A DNA stretch of 55,527 nt. Origin: Promethearchaeia archaeon (GTDB lineage Archaea > Asgardarchaeota > Lokiarchaeia > Sigyniarchaeales > SOKP01). Below are positions 10,498 to 19,478 of this stretch, one piece after another; positions within the stretch are counted from its first letter, which is position 1; each line of letters starts with the position of its first letter. The DNA lies in the NCBI GenBank assembly GCA_029856155.1, contig JAHQWL010000021.1, forward strand, positions 1-55,527. Reading direction: 5' to 3'. Below the pieces are notes generated by a model, which did no database searches, was not told the DNA's origin, and saw nothing but the letters and a program-made list of their open reading frames with translations. A program made the position numbers and the translations under genes.

Positions 10498-10688
10498 TAT
10501 AACAATAATTATAATTTAAAATTCTAGGGTATTCTAGAGGGTTTGCATTTACTTATCAGATAATATAAGAAGAAATTAAATTTAAAAATTTGATATTAAT
10601 CTAAACCATATACCATTTTTAAATTATTAGAAGTTTTTTAATAGTTACAATACATTATTTCATAAAAAATAATATATCCGAATTTGTT

Positions 10689-12173
10689 TTGTCACTAACT
10701 TTCACTGATTTTAGTTTCGTAATTATACTTTTTACAGGTATATTAATCTATTGGGCTTTTAGTAAATATATTAAGATTCAAAATACAATTTTTTTAGTTT
10801 TATGTTATTTTATTTATGGTTTTGGAAGTTATTGGCTATTAATTATAATATTGTCATCAACTATTTTTAATTATTTTAGCGGTGTTCTTCTAGGAAAAGA
10901 GTATAATAATAAAATAAAAAAAGCTATTATAACACTAACCATATTGATAAATCTATCGGCCCTTTTTATATTTAAATATTTTAACTTTTTTTCTGAAAGC
11001 ATTGCTCATCTATTAAATATTTTCGGATTAAATATTGAACCTTTATTGTTAAATCTTATTTTACCTATAGGAATCTCTTTCTTCACATTACAAGTGATAG
11101 CTTATAATATTGATGTGTATCGAGAAGATATTCTTCCTATTAAAAGGTTTATTGATTTAGCCATTTTTATTGCTTATTTTCCAAAACTTACATCTGGGCC
11201 TATTGAACACCCTAAAATTTTTATTCCTGAAATTGAAAAAAGAAAAAAACTCTCAAATTGCGATTTTTCTGGAGCAATTCAATTGATCCTTTTGGGCTAT
11301 TTTAGTAAAATTGTCATAGCAGATTTGATTTCTTATCACATAGGTGATTTTTATTTAAATCCTACTGTATTTAACTCTACAGATGCTTTAATTATTACTT
11401 TTTTATATACCATTCAAATTTATGCAGATTTTTCTGCCTATTCTAATATCGCTCGAGGGGTAAGTAAATTATTTGGTATAAACTTAATGATCAATTTTAA
11501 TCAACCATACTTATCAACAAATATTCGAACTTTTTGGCGAAATTGGCATATATCATTAACAGAGTGGCTTCGAGACTATCTTTACAAACCTTTGGGTGGA
11601 GATCGAAAAGGCTCAAAAAGATTAATATTAAACATTATGGTAGTGTTTGTGATAAGTGGTCTTTGGCATGGCGCTGCTTTAACCTTCATAATATGGGGAT
11701 TCATTCATGGAATCTTTATTATTGTCTATAGACTTAATTATATTACTTTAAATAAAAGGAATAAGAATCCTCTAAACTTAATTGAAAATTTAAGTGGAAG
11801 AAAGAAAAAAGTATCTTATGGTTGTTACAAATTTATAGGCCTTATTATTACTTTTCAGTTTGTGAACTTTGCTTGGATATTCTTTCGCTCAGATGATCTT
11901 AATACTGCCTTTTTAATTATTAGACTAGCATATTCGTTTGATCGTCTTTTTGTTGATCACATTATTCATAATTATTTCCTCTATATATTGTTATTTTCTT
12001 ATTTTTTCATTTTCTTAATTGATATATTCCAATTTAAATTGAAAAGACACGATATTATCACAAATCTGCATTGGTCACTTCAAGGAATAATTTATGCTTT
12101 CTTAATTTTTATGATAATTATTTTTACAAACAGTTTTGTAAAATATACGCCTTTTATATATGCTGGATTTTAG
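10689..12173 (+). CDS. MBOAT O-acyltransferase (AlgI/DltB/PatA family)
   Basis: 494 aa, about 11 membrane segments. The MBOAT core is clear: FWRNWHISLTEWLRDYLYKPLGG followed by SGLWHGAALTFIIWG, containing the catalytic His of the LWHG motif, and the earlier YFPKLTSGPIE loop typical of AlgI/PatA. Moves acyl groups across the membrane to an extracellular acceptor handled by an SGNH partner, here the gene at 7.6 kb. The only reasonable start is TTG at 10689 (MSLTF...); the next in-frame Met is far inside. No Shine-Dalgarno is visible upstream. Confidence 0.9.
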   Translation: MSLTFTDFSFVIILFTGILIYWAFSKYIKIQNTIFLVLCYFIYGFGSYWLLIIILSSTIFNYFSGVLLGKEYNNKIKKAIITLTILINLSALFIFKYFNFFSESIAHLLNIFGLNIEPLLLNLILPIGISFFTLQVIAYNIDVYREDILPIKRFIDLAIFIAYFPKLTSGPIEHPKIFIPEIEKRKKLSNCDFSGAIQLILLGYFSKIVIADLISYHIGDFYLNPTVFNSTDALIITFLYTIQIYADFSAYSNIARGVSKLFGINLMINFNQPYLSTNIRTFWRNWHISLTEWLRDYLYKPLGGDRKGSKRLILNIMVVFVISGLWHGAALTFIIWGFIHGIFIIVYRLNYITLNKRNKNPLNLIENLSGRKKKVSYGCYKFIGLIITFQFVNFAWIFFRSDDLNTAFLIIRLAYSFDRLFVDHIIHNYFLYILLFSYFFIFLIDIFQFKLKRHDIITNLHWSLQGIIYAFLIFMIIIFTNSFVKYTPFIYAGF

Positions 12174-12269
12174 AAAATTAATAATATTTCAAAATTTATG
12201 GGATCGTATAGTCTTGTTTGGAAATTGGTTTATTTATCAGTTAAATTTTAAATAAAGGGAAATTTAAAC

Positions 12270-12824
12270 ATGAAAATTAACGGATTAAAATTACATAGGA
12301 AAATATCTTGGTTGGTTGCTTTTTTTTCTTTAGTTGTGCTAATTATAGTGAGTTCACATAAATTTCTTGAAATTTATGATTTCTACCCTATTCTTCACTT
12401 GAGTCTTGAATGGGCTTTAATAGGATTACTTATTATACATTGTATTCTCTCACAAAAATATTTGAAACTTTGGTTCCCTCGTATCTTTAAAGGTCTTAAA
12501 AATGAGAGGACTCGCACCATATATATTTTTAGGCTGATACAACTAATTACGAATAGAGTAATAATTATATTAGCCGCGCTAGTCGTAATATCTGGTTTAG
12601 GATATTATGAGTGGTACGTCGAAAGCATTGGAATAGTAATACCATTTGGTTTGCATGTATATTATGATTTTTTCATGATGATATGCATCATAATTCATAT
12701 TGCGGTAGGATTTAAATTCATGTTTATAAGAAGAAGAATAAGAAGTCAGAATTCTAATCTATTCATAGTTCTATTTAGTAGTATCTTAATAGTTATAATT
12801 ACAATCTTAAATTTTATACTATAG
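12270..12824 (+). CDS. Small membrane protein, cytochrome b561/DUF4405-like
   Basis: 184 aa with five hydrophobic segments. Histidines lie in or next to membrane helices (LHRKISW, HLSLEWALIGLLIIH, GLHVYYDF, IIIHIAVGFKF), a spacing that would allow bis-His heme b binding as in DUF4405/ferric-reductase-like cytochromes. A weak Shine-Dalgarno-like AAAGGGAAA precedes the ATG. It is the last gene on this strand before the convergent GAPDH gene 35 bp away. Heme binding is inference; it may be an uncharacterised structural membrane protein. Confidence 0.5.
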   Translation: MKINGLKLHRKISWLVAFFSLVVLIIVSSHKFLEIYDFYPILHLSLEWALIGLLIIHCILSQKYLKLWFPRIFKGLKNERTRTIYIFRLIQLITNRVIIILAALVVISGLGYYEWYVESIGIVIPFGLHVYYDFFMMICIIIHIAVGFKFMFIRRRIRSQNSNLFIVLFSSILIVIITILNFIL

Positions 12825-12859
12825 AAAAAAATAAAAAAAGGATTAAATAAATTAAATAT

Positions 12860-13870
12860 TCATAATTTCTTTACGATTAAATCAGCTAAACGGTTGGAAT
12901 AACCCCATTCATTATCATACCAACTAACGACACCACAGAAAGTACCACCAATTACTTTGGTCCACAAGCTAGAGAAAATAGAACTTGCGGGATTGCCAAC
13001 AATATCGGTAGTTACTATTGCATCATCGGTATATTCTAAAATTCCTTTTAGATAACCAGATGCAGCTTCTTTCATTTTAGCGTTAACATCTTCTACTGTT
13101 GTAGATTTCTCTAGATTTACTTTTAAATCAACAACGCTCCCGTTTGGGGTTGGAACACGCATTGCGATACCATCCATTTTACCGTTTAATTCTGGAAACA
13201 CGACACCAATCGCTTTTGCTGCACCAGTGGATGTCGGAACAATGTTTGCTGCACAAGCTCGACCACGAATCATTTTTATGGGATCTGCTGCTCTTGCTGT
13301 ATCGACCGGTTTTTGATCGCCTGTATATGAATGAACTGTAGTCATTATTCCGTTAACAATTCCATAATTGTCCAGTAATACTTTTACTACTGGTCCAAGA
13401 CAATTCGTTGTACAAGAAGCATTCGAGATGATTTTATGCTCGTTAGTTAATTTATCGTCATTACAACCTATTACAACGGTAAAATCAGGATTTACCGCAG
13501 GTGCACTAATCAACACTTTCTTAGCTCCAGCCTCTAAATGCTTTGCGGCGCCCTCTCTATTTGTAAAAAATCCAGTAGACTCGAGAGCAATGTCAATATT
13601 ATTACTAGCATGCGGCAAGTTTGATGGGTCTCGTTCTGCAGTAATAGGAATGTCCTTTCCATTTATTACTAAAGATTTTTCTCTAGCCTCTATAGTACCT
13701 TTAAACTTACCAAATACAGTATCATATTTTAAGACATAAGCTAAGTATTTTGGTTCAAATAAGTCATTAATTGAGACGACATCGATATCATTAGGATATT
13801 TTTCAGACAGTGCTCTAAAGAAGTTCCTTCCAATACGCCCGAAACCATTTATCGCGACTCTTTTTGCCAT
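12860..13870 (-). CDS. gap: Glyceraldehyde-3-phosphate dehydrogenase, bacterial/eukaryotic type I
   Basis: 336 aa. NAD-binding INGFGRIGR at residues 8-16, catalytic ASCTTNC with Cys153, His180 (TTVHSYTGDQ), and the C-terminal WYDNEWGYS block all match class I phosphorylating GAPDH. The residue after the second strand is acidic (INDLF, Asp36), consistent with NAD rather than NADP preference. Most archaea use the unrelated-sequence class II enzyme (and ferredoxin-dependent GAPOR), so this gene is of bacterial type and probably acquired by transfer. Can run glycolysis or gluconeogenesis. Monocistronic, convergent with the membrane gene at 12.3 kb. Confidence 0.96.
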   Translation of the reverse strand: MAKRVAINGFGRIGRNFFRALSEKYPNDIDVVSINDLFEPKYLAYVLKYDTVFGKFKGTIEAREKSLVINGKDIPITAERDPSNLPHASNNIDIALESTGFFTNREGAAKHLEAGAKKVLISAPAVNPDFTVVIGCNDDKLTNEHKIISNASCTTNCLGPVVKVLLDNYGIVNGIMTTVHSYTGDQKPVDTARAADPIKMIRGRACAANIVPTSTGAAKAIGVVFPELNGKMDGIAMRVPTPNGSVVDLKVNLEKSTTVEDVNAKMKEAASGYLKGILEYTDDAIVTTDIVGNPASSIFSSLWTKVIGGTFCGVVSWYDNEWGYSNRLADLIVKKL

Positions 13871-14101
13871 TTGTTATCACTTTATTAATTTTTCATTTTG
13901 GTTATTCATATTAGAAATGACAATCTAAATATGTGGTAGATAGTTTTTTAATTTTATAGTTTTAAAATTTTCCATATCTAAGAATGGTATATTGGAAATT
14001 TAATACGGACAAAAATAGAAGAGATAGAAATAGGACTTTTAAGAAATTTAAAATTTTTATTTTAAAAGACTCTTGACAAAAGAAAATAAAGAGTTTTCCT
14101 C

Positions 14102-16474
14102 TTACATTTTTTCTTTAGCATGTTCGATATTTCTCATAATTGTTTGTGCTAGTGGACTTTCACTTAAACCTAATTGTTGTAAAATCTGTAATGCTTCTTC
14201 ATATTTTTGTACTGCTGCACCATAATTTTTTTGATAAAAATCAATAGTTCCAATATTGTGGATAACTCCTGCCATTCCTACAGGATCACCTATTTGTTTA
14301 TATATTGCCAGCGCATTTTCATACATCATAAGGGCTTCAGATAAATTTCTCTGATCTTCTAAAATCATCCCAATATCTTCTAAACATTTAGCTTGTAAAT
14401 TTGGTTGATTCATCTTTGCACTTAATTCTGAAGCCTCTTCGAAAGCTTTTAAAGCCTTTTTAAGATCTCCTTTCTCACGATATACTTTTCCTAAATTTAT
14501 AAGTGTATTTGTCTTTCCAAGTTGATATCCTACACGTTCGAAAATTTTTAAAACTTTTTCCCAAATTTTCATCGCATTTGATTGATCTCCTTTATAGAAA
14601 TATACTAACGCCATATTACTGAGGTTTGTACCCTCGAGTAAAGGATCACTCAACTGTTCTCCTAATTTTAAAGCCTCTTCAAAATAGTTCAATGCTTCAT
14701 TAAAGTTGCTAAGAGTTGTATATATTAATCCAATGTTATTAAGAGTAGATACTCTTTTTGATAAAGATCCTATTTTTATTGAGATATCAAGCGCTTGCTT
14801 GAAATATTCGAGTGCTTCATAAAATTTTCCAATAGCACGGAACAATTCACCAATTGTATTTAAACATGCAACTTTACCGTCAAGATCAGATAGAAGATCA
14901 TTAATATGAAGTGATTCTTCATAGCTCTTATAAGCAGCATCAACATTACCTAAGCTTAATTGAATCATCCCTATAATCATAAGCATATCTGCTTTATCAG
15001 ACAACTTTCCTAATTGATCAAAGATTTGAAGTGCTTCAGTGGCTTTTTCTAAAGCCTCAACATTGTTTCCCATATTTTTAATAATTGAACTAATATTTCT
15101 GAGAGTTATAGCCTTGGAAAAATAATCATTTGTTTGTTCAAATAATGGAAGTGCTACCTTAAAATAGTTTAACGCATCAGAATACTTCCCCCATGCATTA
15201 TAAATATTTGCAATATTATTATAACAAGCAGCTTTCCATTCTTTAGGTTCTATTTTTTCTGCAGATTTTAATGCTTGATTATATAATTTTAGAGCTTCAG
15301 AGTAATTTCCTTGCTCATAATGAATTTTTCCTATTAGATTGAGTGATTTTATAATCATAACTTCATCTTTAGTTTGTTCTGAAATCTTAAGTAATTTTTG
15401 CGCACATCGGAGTGAATCATCCATTAAATTAAAATCGAAATATATTGTTTGTGGAATAAAGTATCTCATTAGCTCATTTGGTGGGGTAATATTTTCTTTT
15501 AGCCATTCTAAGGGTGAGATTGAAAAATTATCTTGACTTAAGTTTGGGGGACCACTTAATAATTTATTGGCTAATCTTGATGTATTCACATCAACCCTAT
15601 AAATATTCTTTACATTATTCATTTGTTTTATATCTGTAAGAATTTGATCTACTTTTTCCTTGCTTTCTGACATACCAATATCAGTGGATTCAACTTCATA
15701 GATTATCTCCTTTCCCTTATCATCCCCGACAAAATTAATCCATGCAATACTATCGATATTTTGGAGTTTCTTTAAGGTAGGAACAACATCAAAATCATCA
15801 CTCCCAGAATACCCCATAACGATTATTGTGCGTCCTTTTGAGATATTATCAAATAAAGGGCGTTTATAAGGTTCTACTTGAAAAACACTCATTCCTTCTT
15901 TATTAGATCCAAATGCTTGTATAGTTGCTACTAAGGTATCTCTTGTACTTTCATTTGTAATTATATTTTTCGTAGAGCCATGAATTTTATAAACTGTCTT
16001 TAGACCATTTAAAAATAAGTCTGAGGGAACAGCGTAATTTTCGAAGTCTTTTCGTGTAATAATAATTTTTATTTTTTCCTTAGGTATATTTAACTGGAGT
16101 AGAGCATGTTCTATTAAAAAATCAAAATTAGTGGTCATGACGAAGTGTCCTTGATTTATCTTCTCTGCAAGATAAAAATGTTGAGTGTTTGGTTTATCAC
16201 TTAGTCCATAATAATCAATAATTTTTAGGTTTGAATCAAGATTATCTCTAATGATTTCTACCAATCCTTCAAACCTAAGTTCTTCTATTTTAAGGATTTT
16301 ATCTACTTCTGATTCTGCACATGTAAACTTTATCAAAGCTTCCATCATTGAACGCCCAGCAGGCTGACAAGAGGGAGCATCTACAGAACAACCAGCACCA
16401 ACCAAAAATGTTAATTTTTGGTCATTTCCTAAAAGATCCTCTATTTTCAAATTAGCTTTTTTCATATTATTCAT
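14102..16474 (-). CDS. SIR2-like domain protein with about a dozen TPR repeats
   Basis: 790 aa. N-terminal SIR2_2-type Rossmann domain: FLVGAGCS (23-30), TTNFDFLIEHA (Asn116, Asp118), YKIHGS (His165) and VMGYSGSDD (NAD-site Gly-rich loop). These are the residues used by SIR2 NADases and deacylases. From about residue 370 to 785 there are roughly a dozen tandem TPR units of 40 aa (pattern A..NIG.IY...G...EAL..YE.AL), as in sensor proteins. SIR2 fused to repeats is a known layout of bacterial antiviral NADases, where the repeats sense infection. No partner gene flanks it, so solitary defence or stress sensor is inference; protein deacylation is the alternative. No signal peptide, so cytosolic. 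Confidence 0.85.
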   Translation of the reverse strand: MNNMKKANLKIEDLLGNDQKLTFLVGAGCSVDAPSCQPAGRSMMEALIKFTCAESEVDKILKIEELRFEGLVEIIRDNLDSNLKIIDYYGLSDKPNTQHFYLAEKINQGHFVMTTNFDFLIEHALLQLNIPKEKIKIIITRKDFENYAVPSDLFLNGLKTVYKIHGSTKNIITNESTRDTLVATIQAFGSNKEGMSVFQVEPYKRPLFDNISKGRTIIVMGYSGSDDFDVVPTLKKLQNIDSIAWINFVGDDKGKEIIYEVESTDIGMSESKEKVDQILTDIKQMNNVKNIYRVDVNTSRLANKLLSGPPNLSQDNFSISPLEWLKENITPPNELMRYFIPQTIYFDFNLMDDSLRCAQKLLKISEQTKDEVMIIKSLNLIGKIHYEQGNYSEALKLYNQALKSAEKIEPKEWKAACYNNIANIYNAWGKYSDALNYFKVALPLFEQTNDYFSKAITLRNISSIIKNMGNNVEALEKATEALQIFDQLGKLSDKADMLMIIGMIQLSLGNVDAAYKSYEESLHINDLLSDLDGKVACLNTIGELFRAIGKFYEALEYFKQALDISIKIGSLSKRVSTLNNIGLIYTTLSNFNEALNYFEEALKLGEQLSDPLLEGTNLSNMALVYFYKGDQSNAMKIWEKVLKIFERVGYQLGKTNTLINLGKVYREKGDLKKALKAFEEASELSAKMNQPNLQAKCLEDIGMILEDQRNLSEALMMYENALAIYKQIGDPVGMAGVIHNIGTIDFYQKNYGAAVQKYEEALQILQQLGLSESPLAQTIMRNIEHAKEKM

Positions 16475-16625
16475 TTAAACTTCTTCTGTTATTTAAGATT
16501 TTTTAACTAAAAACCAGAGTTAAATCTTGAGAATTGGAATCTCAATAAGCACAACAGAAAGCTTTCTTTTACATTTCTAATATGCTTTAATTAATAAGGA
16601 AAAATATGGATTCTTCTTTTTATAA

Positions 16626-17363
16626 TCATTTTTGTAAAAATTGTAATGCTATCTCAGTTACATCTCTTGTTTCTTCACGTTGCACCATACCAATTGCGAT
16701 TGCGCATACATTATGTTTAGAAATGTATTCAAATGCCTTTTTTGGTTCTAAATTGCCAGCTGCCAAAGTTTTCATCTCAATAAATGCAGTATTTTTGTGA
16801 TTATCTACAATTTTTTCCAGTTTGGATTGATTTCCCATCATTATTCCATTTACATTAAAGGGAACTAAAACAGCTTTTACATTGAGATTATTTGCATATA
16901 TATACTCTAAGGTTTGAACAGGGTTATGAGTAGCAATCCCTGGAATAACTCCACGAGACGAAATGTCATCCAATAATTCAATTAATTTCTCTCCTTTACT
17001 ATCAGATATTGATGCAAATATAAAAATAATCTTTGCTTCTGCATTAATCAAATCTTCAATTAGAGGATCAGGGCCGAGAAAATTCGGTAAAGTAGAACCT
17101 GTGATAATGAAATCATCATGCGTTTGTTTCATTATTTTAGCTGCTTCACAGATCTTGCCAAAGGGAATTATTTCAAACCCCCGACCACCAACTTCATAAC
17201 TAGCCTCTAAAATTTCATTCATCGCATCAGGATCATTCAAAAACTTTTTTCTGTAAATTAGTGAATTCTTTCCAAATTGTGGAGAACCAATGAATGGTGA
17301 TGATCCAGTCGATACAAGGGGAATATCTATTCCTTCAAATTTAGAAAATAATTGTTTACCCAT
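16626..17363 (-). CDS. Hypothetical TIM-barrel protein
   Basis: 245 aa soluble protein whose strand-helix alternation (IIPFGKI, DFIITGST, KIIFIFAS, GVIPGIATHN, VKAVLVPFN, TAFIEMKTLAAG, VCAIAIGMV) indicates an eight-stranded TIM barrel. The late KTLAAG plus AIAIGM resembles the end of aldo-keto-reductase-like or class I aldolase-like barrels, but no specific catalytic signature is complete. Lies downstream of the polyferredoxin gene, same strand, about 100 bp apart, so the two could be cotranscribed. I do not recognise the precise family. Confidence 0.55.
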   Translation of the reverse strand: MGKQLFSKFEGIDIPLVSTGSSPFIGSPQFGKNSLIYRKKFLNDPDAMNEILEASYEVGGRGFEIIPFGKICEAAKIMKQTHDDFIITGSTLPNFLGPDPLIEDLINAEAKIIFIFASISDSKGEKLIELLDDISSRGVIPGIATHNPVQTLEYIYANNLNVKAVLVPFNVNGIMMGNQSKLEKIVDNHKNTAFIEMKTLAAGNLEPKKAFEYISKHNVCAIAIGMVQREETRDVTEIALQFLQK

Positions 17364-17460
17364 TTATGTTTCCGCCTTAATTTGATAATCGAAATTGTTT
17401 TAATGCTTTAAAAACATATCTATTGAAATAATAATAAAAGTAAGATAAAATTGAGATTAT

Positions 17461-18234
17461 TTAGGCTTCCTCTTCTTCCTCAAATTCTTTTCCCATTAAC
17501 CTCATAACGGCATCAGCAAGCTTATTTTGACTTCGACTCAAAATTCCTTTAACTTTACCTTCTTTTCCAAGGACTCTTAACATGATGCCATTCCAAATAG
17601 AAGAAGGCTCTCCTTTTATGTTTTTAAACCTATCGCGATGGACCTCAACACTAATGTTATCATAATTCTCAGCAGCTTCAGTACATTTAAAGCATAGAAT
17701 GCATTTATCTCGGTCTACTTCAATTGCTTTACCCTTTCTTTCCATTGCGCTCACAGAGCATTCATCACAAAAAGCATCTAACACTTTAGCATCTTTCTCA
17801 TTACAAGTTATTGTTATAGAACCTTCTACAACCTTACGTACTTTTTGTCCATTCTCCAGAGTTCGAACTTCTTCGTCAAATTCTGGAAGAGAACCATTTT
17901 CTACAAGATTTAATTTCTTTTCTCCATTAATATAGAGTTCCAAGGTGTATCCTGGGCAAATCCAAGAGCATGAACCACACCATACACACTTATCTGTATC
18001 AACTACAATCTTTTTATCAGAATCTATCTTCATTTCTTTTGGTGTTCCAATTGCGGTTCTTTTCAAGACCTTATCGTATATAGAAACAGTAACAGGGCAT
18101 ACTCTATGGCAAAAACCACACTCTATGCATTTATCTTCATGGTAGACAAGCGACATTACATGGTTCAACATTTTAAACTCGTAATTTACAGTATTCTCAT
18201 CAACTTGAATGGCTTTTTTAGATGGCAGACTCAT
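17461..18234 (-). CDS. Polyferredoxin-like 4Fe-4S protein
   Basis: 257 aa. Two regular 4Fe-4S binding motifs, CIECGFCHRVCP (residues about 36-47) and CVWCGSCSWICP (about 83-94), plus two degenerate Cys clusters later (CDECS and CILCFKC, lacking the final Cys-Pro). A pattern of two full and two partial sites resembles FwdF/VhuB-like polyferredoxins. The acidic tail (EEEEEA) is typical of soluble cytosolic proteins. Likely shuttles electrons between anaerobic dehydrogenases; no catalytic partner adjoins it. The start ATG at 18234 is preceded by AT-rich DNA and followed by no alternative close Met. Confidence 0.8.
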   Translation of the reverse strand: MSLPSKKAIQVDENTVNYEFKMLNHVMSLVYHEDKCIECGFCHRVCPVTVSIYDKVLKRTAIGTPKEMKIDSDKKIVVDTDKCVWCGSCSWICPGYTLELYINGEKKLNLVENGSLPEFDEEVRTLENGQKVRKVVEGSITITCNEKDAKVLDAFCDECSVSAMERKGKAIEVDRDKCILCFKCTEAAENYDNISVEVHRDRFKNIKGEPSSIWNGIMLRVLGKEGKVKGILSRSQNKLADAVMRLMGKEFEEEEEA

Positions 18235-18408
18235 TTTCTCTCTTATTCCTTATGAATTTTAGATTAATTATTTATAATTCATATAAGATAATAAACGTTT
18301 CAATTAAGAACATCTGATAAGAACTGCTGAGATCTGTAATTATGTATGTATTTATATAAGACTATCTTTTTTTATTATAATTCAATGTTTTAAAGATACT
18401 GATATGAA

Positions 18409-19140
18409 TTGCTTTCTTCTAAATTAAACAGATTTTCCCAAAAATTTTTGCATATTTTTATCATTATACTGTTAGTATTTAGTATTGCTTATTTTCAAGT
18501 GATATCTAATGGACAATCTGTAAAAAATAATACAATTAAAAGTTCCAATTTAGATTATGACAATGAAATTGAGTTAAAATATGGTATTCCAACCTTAATT
18601 TCGGAGGTATCCGTTCCCTCTGGCAATATTTTTGGAGGGCAAATTATTGAAGGATTATATTTAAAAGCTAACTTCACTGAAAATAATGGTTCAATATGGA
18701 TAAATGACCAGAATAACGATACAATATGGAGAGATTATTTTAATAAAACAATTGAAAGATATATAAATATAAATTCATCTTCTATTCTAGGATACGGTCT
18801 ATGGGCGAATTCTTCGACATTAGGAAATTGTACAGTATATTATACTTTCTCAGCAAGGATAATTCATGCAGAAAATTTTGGTTTAGGTATTCTCATTGTT
18901 TTATTACCCATCATTATTATAGGGATTATTATCTATTCTGTAACTTATGGGAGAAAAAAGGAACCACATTCAGTTAGAGTAGCTACAAGAATAGTAGATA
19001 GAATGAGGTTAAAATATGAAGCATTACATCAAGAAAGGACAACTAAAAAAGAGACAATAATTTGCCCAAAATGTGGTTCTAAAGTGCAAGACTATAGTGA
19101 AAATTTCTGCAGAGAATGTGGTTTTAAATTAAAAAGGTAA
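18409..19140 (+). CDS. Secreted-domain membrane protein with cytoplasmic C-terminal zinc ribbon
   Basis: 243 aa. N-terminal hydrophobic segment (about 10-32), an Asn/Ser-rich outside domain of about 125 aa with several N-x-S/T sequons, a second membrane helix (about 162-185), then a cytoplasmic tail ending in CPKCGS...CRECGF, a four-Cys zinc ribbon. The reading frame requires a TTG start at 18409, since the next in-frame Met is after the second helix; the overlapping ATG at 18404 is in another frame. The arrangement (outside sensor, inside zinc ribbon) suggests a signalling or scaffold role, which is inference. Confidence 0.6.
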   Translation: MLSSKLNRFSQKFLHIFIIILLVFSIAYFQVISNGQSVKNNTIKSSNLDYDNEIELKYGIPTLISEVSVPSGNIFGGQIIEGLYLKANFTENNGSIWINDQNNDTIWRDYFNKTIERYININSSSILGYGLWANSSTLGNCTVYYTFSARIIHAENFGLGILIVLLPIIIIGIIIYSVTYGRKKEPHSVRVATRIVDRMRLKYEALHQERTTKKETIICPKCGSKVQDYSENFCRECGFKLKR

Positions 19141-19185
19141 AAATGATAAAAATAAATAAAAATTAGTTTTAGAAATGAAATCCTC

Positions 19186-19326
19186 TTAAAACATCAAAGA
19201 AATTGCGATATCTAGAATAAAATACAAGGCAAGGCTAAATAAATATGTCCAGTAGATGATTCGAAAATATTTCCATATTGTCCACTTATTCTCTTTTATT
19301 GATTCCCATAATTCTTTACGATTCAT
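19186..19326 (-). CDS. Tiny single-pass membrane protein (46 aa)
   Basis: 46 aa: basic/amphipathic N-terminus (MNRKELWESIKENKW) then one long hydrophobic helix to the C-terminus. A textbook Shine-Dalgarno (GGAGGT) sits eight bases before the ATG at 19326, which decides this start over a longer upstream Met that has no ribosome site and overlaps the preceding small gene. Third gene of a tight minus-strand set: sialidase-like protein, 44-aa protein, this protein, with 16 bp between the two small genes. Possibly a structural or regulatory subunit for the large membrane protein; unknown otherwise. Confidence 0.55.
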   Translation of the reverse strand: MNRKELWESIKENKWTIWKYFRIIYWTYLFSLALYFILDIAISLMF

Positions 19327-19342
19327 TCTTTTAGACCTCCGT

Positions 19343-19477
19343 TTAAATGAAGAAATGATATTTCCATAATATAAATGGAACAATAACGAGAAGACCCACA
19401 ATTATCATGATAATAAGCTCGATGATAAATTTTTGAATTTGAGTTAATTCTTTTTCCTTTACTTTTTCTTCAGTCAT
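19343..19477 (-). CDS. Tiny single-pass membrane protein (44 aa)
   Basis: 44 aa: charged N-terminus (MTEEKVKEKELTQIQK) followed by a hydrophobic helix (about 17-38) and an aromatic end (WKYHFFI). Its Shine-Dalgarno GGAGGT is made by the last Gly-Gly codons of the upstream sialidase-like gene, and the ATG at 19477 overlaps that gene's stop region (TAATATG), implying translational coupling. Same charged-then-hydrophobic plan as the 46-aa protein just downstream, though the sequences differ. Too short for routine gene callers; the coupled ribosome site is the main support. Confidence 0.55.
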   Translation of the reverse strand: MTEEKVKEKELTQIQKFIIELIIMIIVGLLVIVPFILWKYHFFI

Positions 19478-19478
19478 A

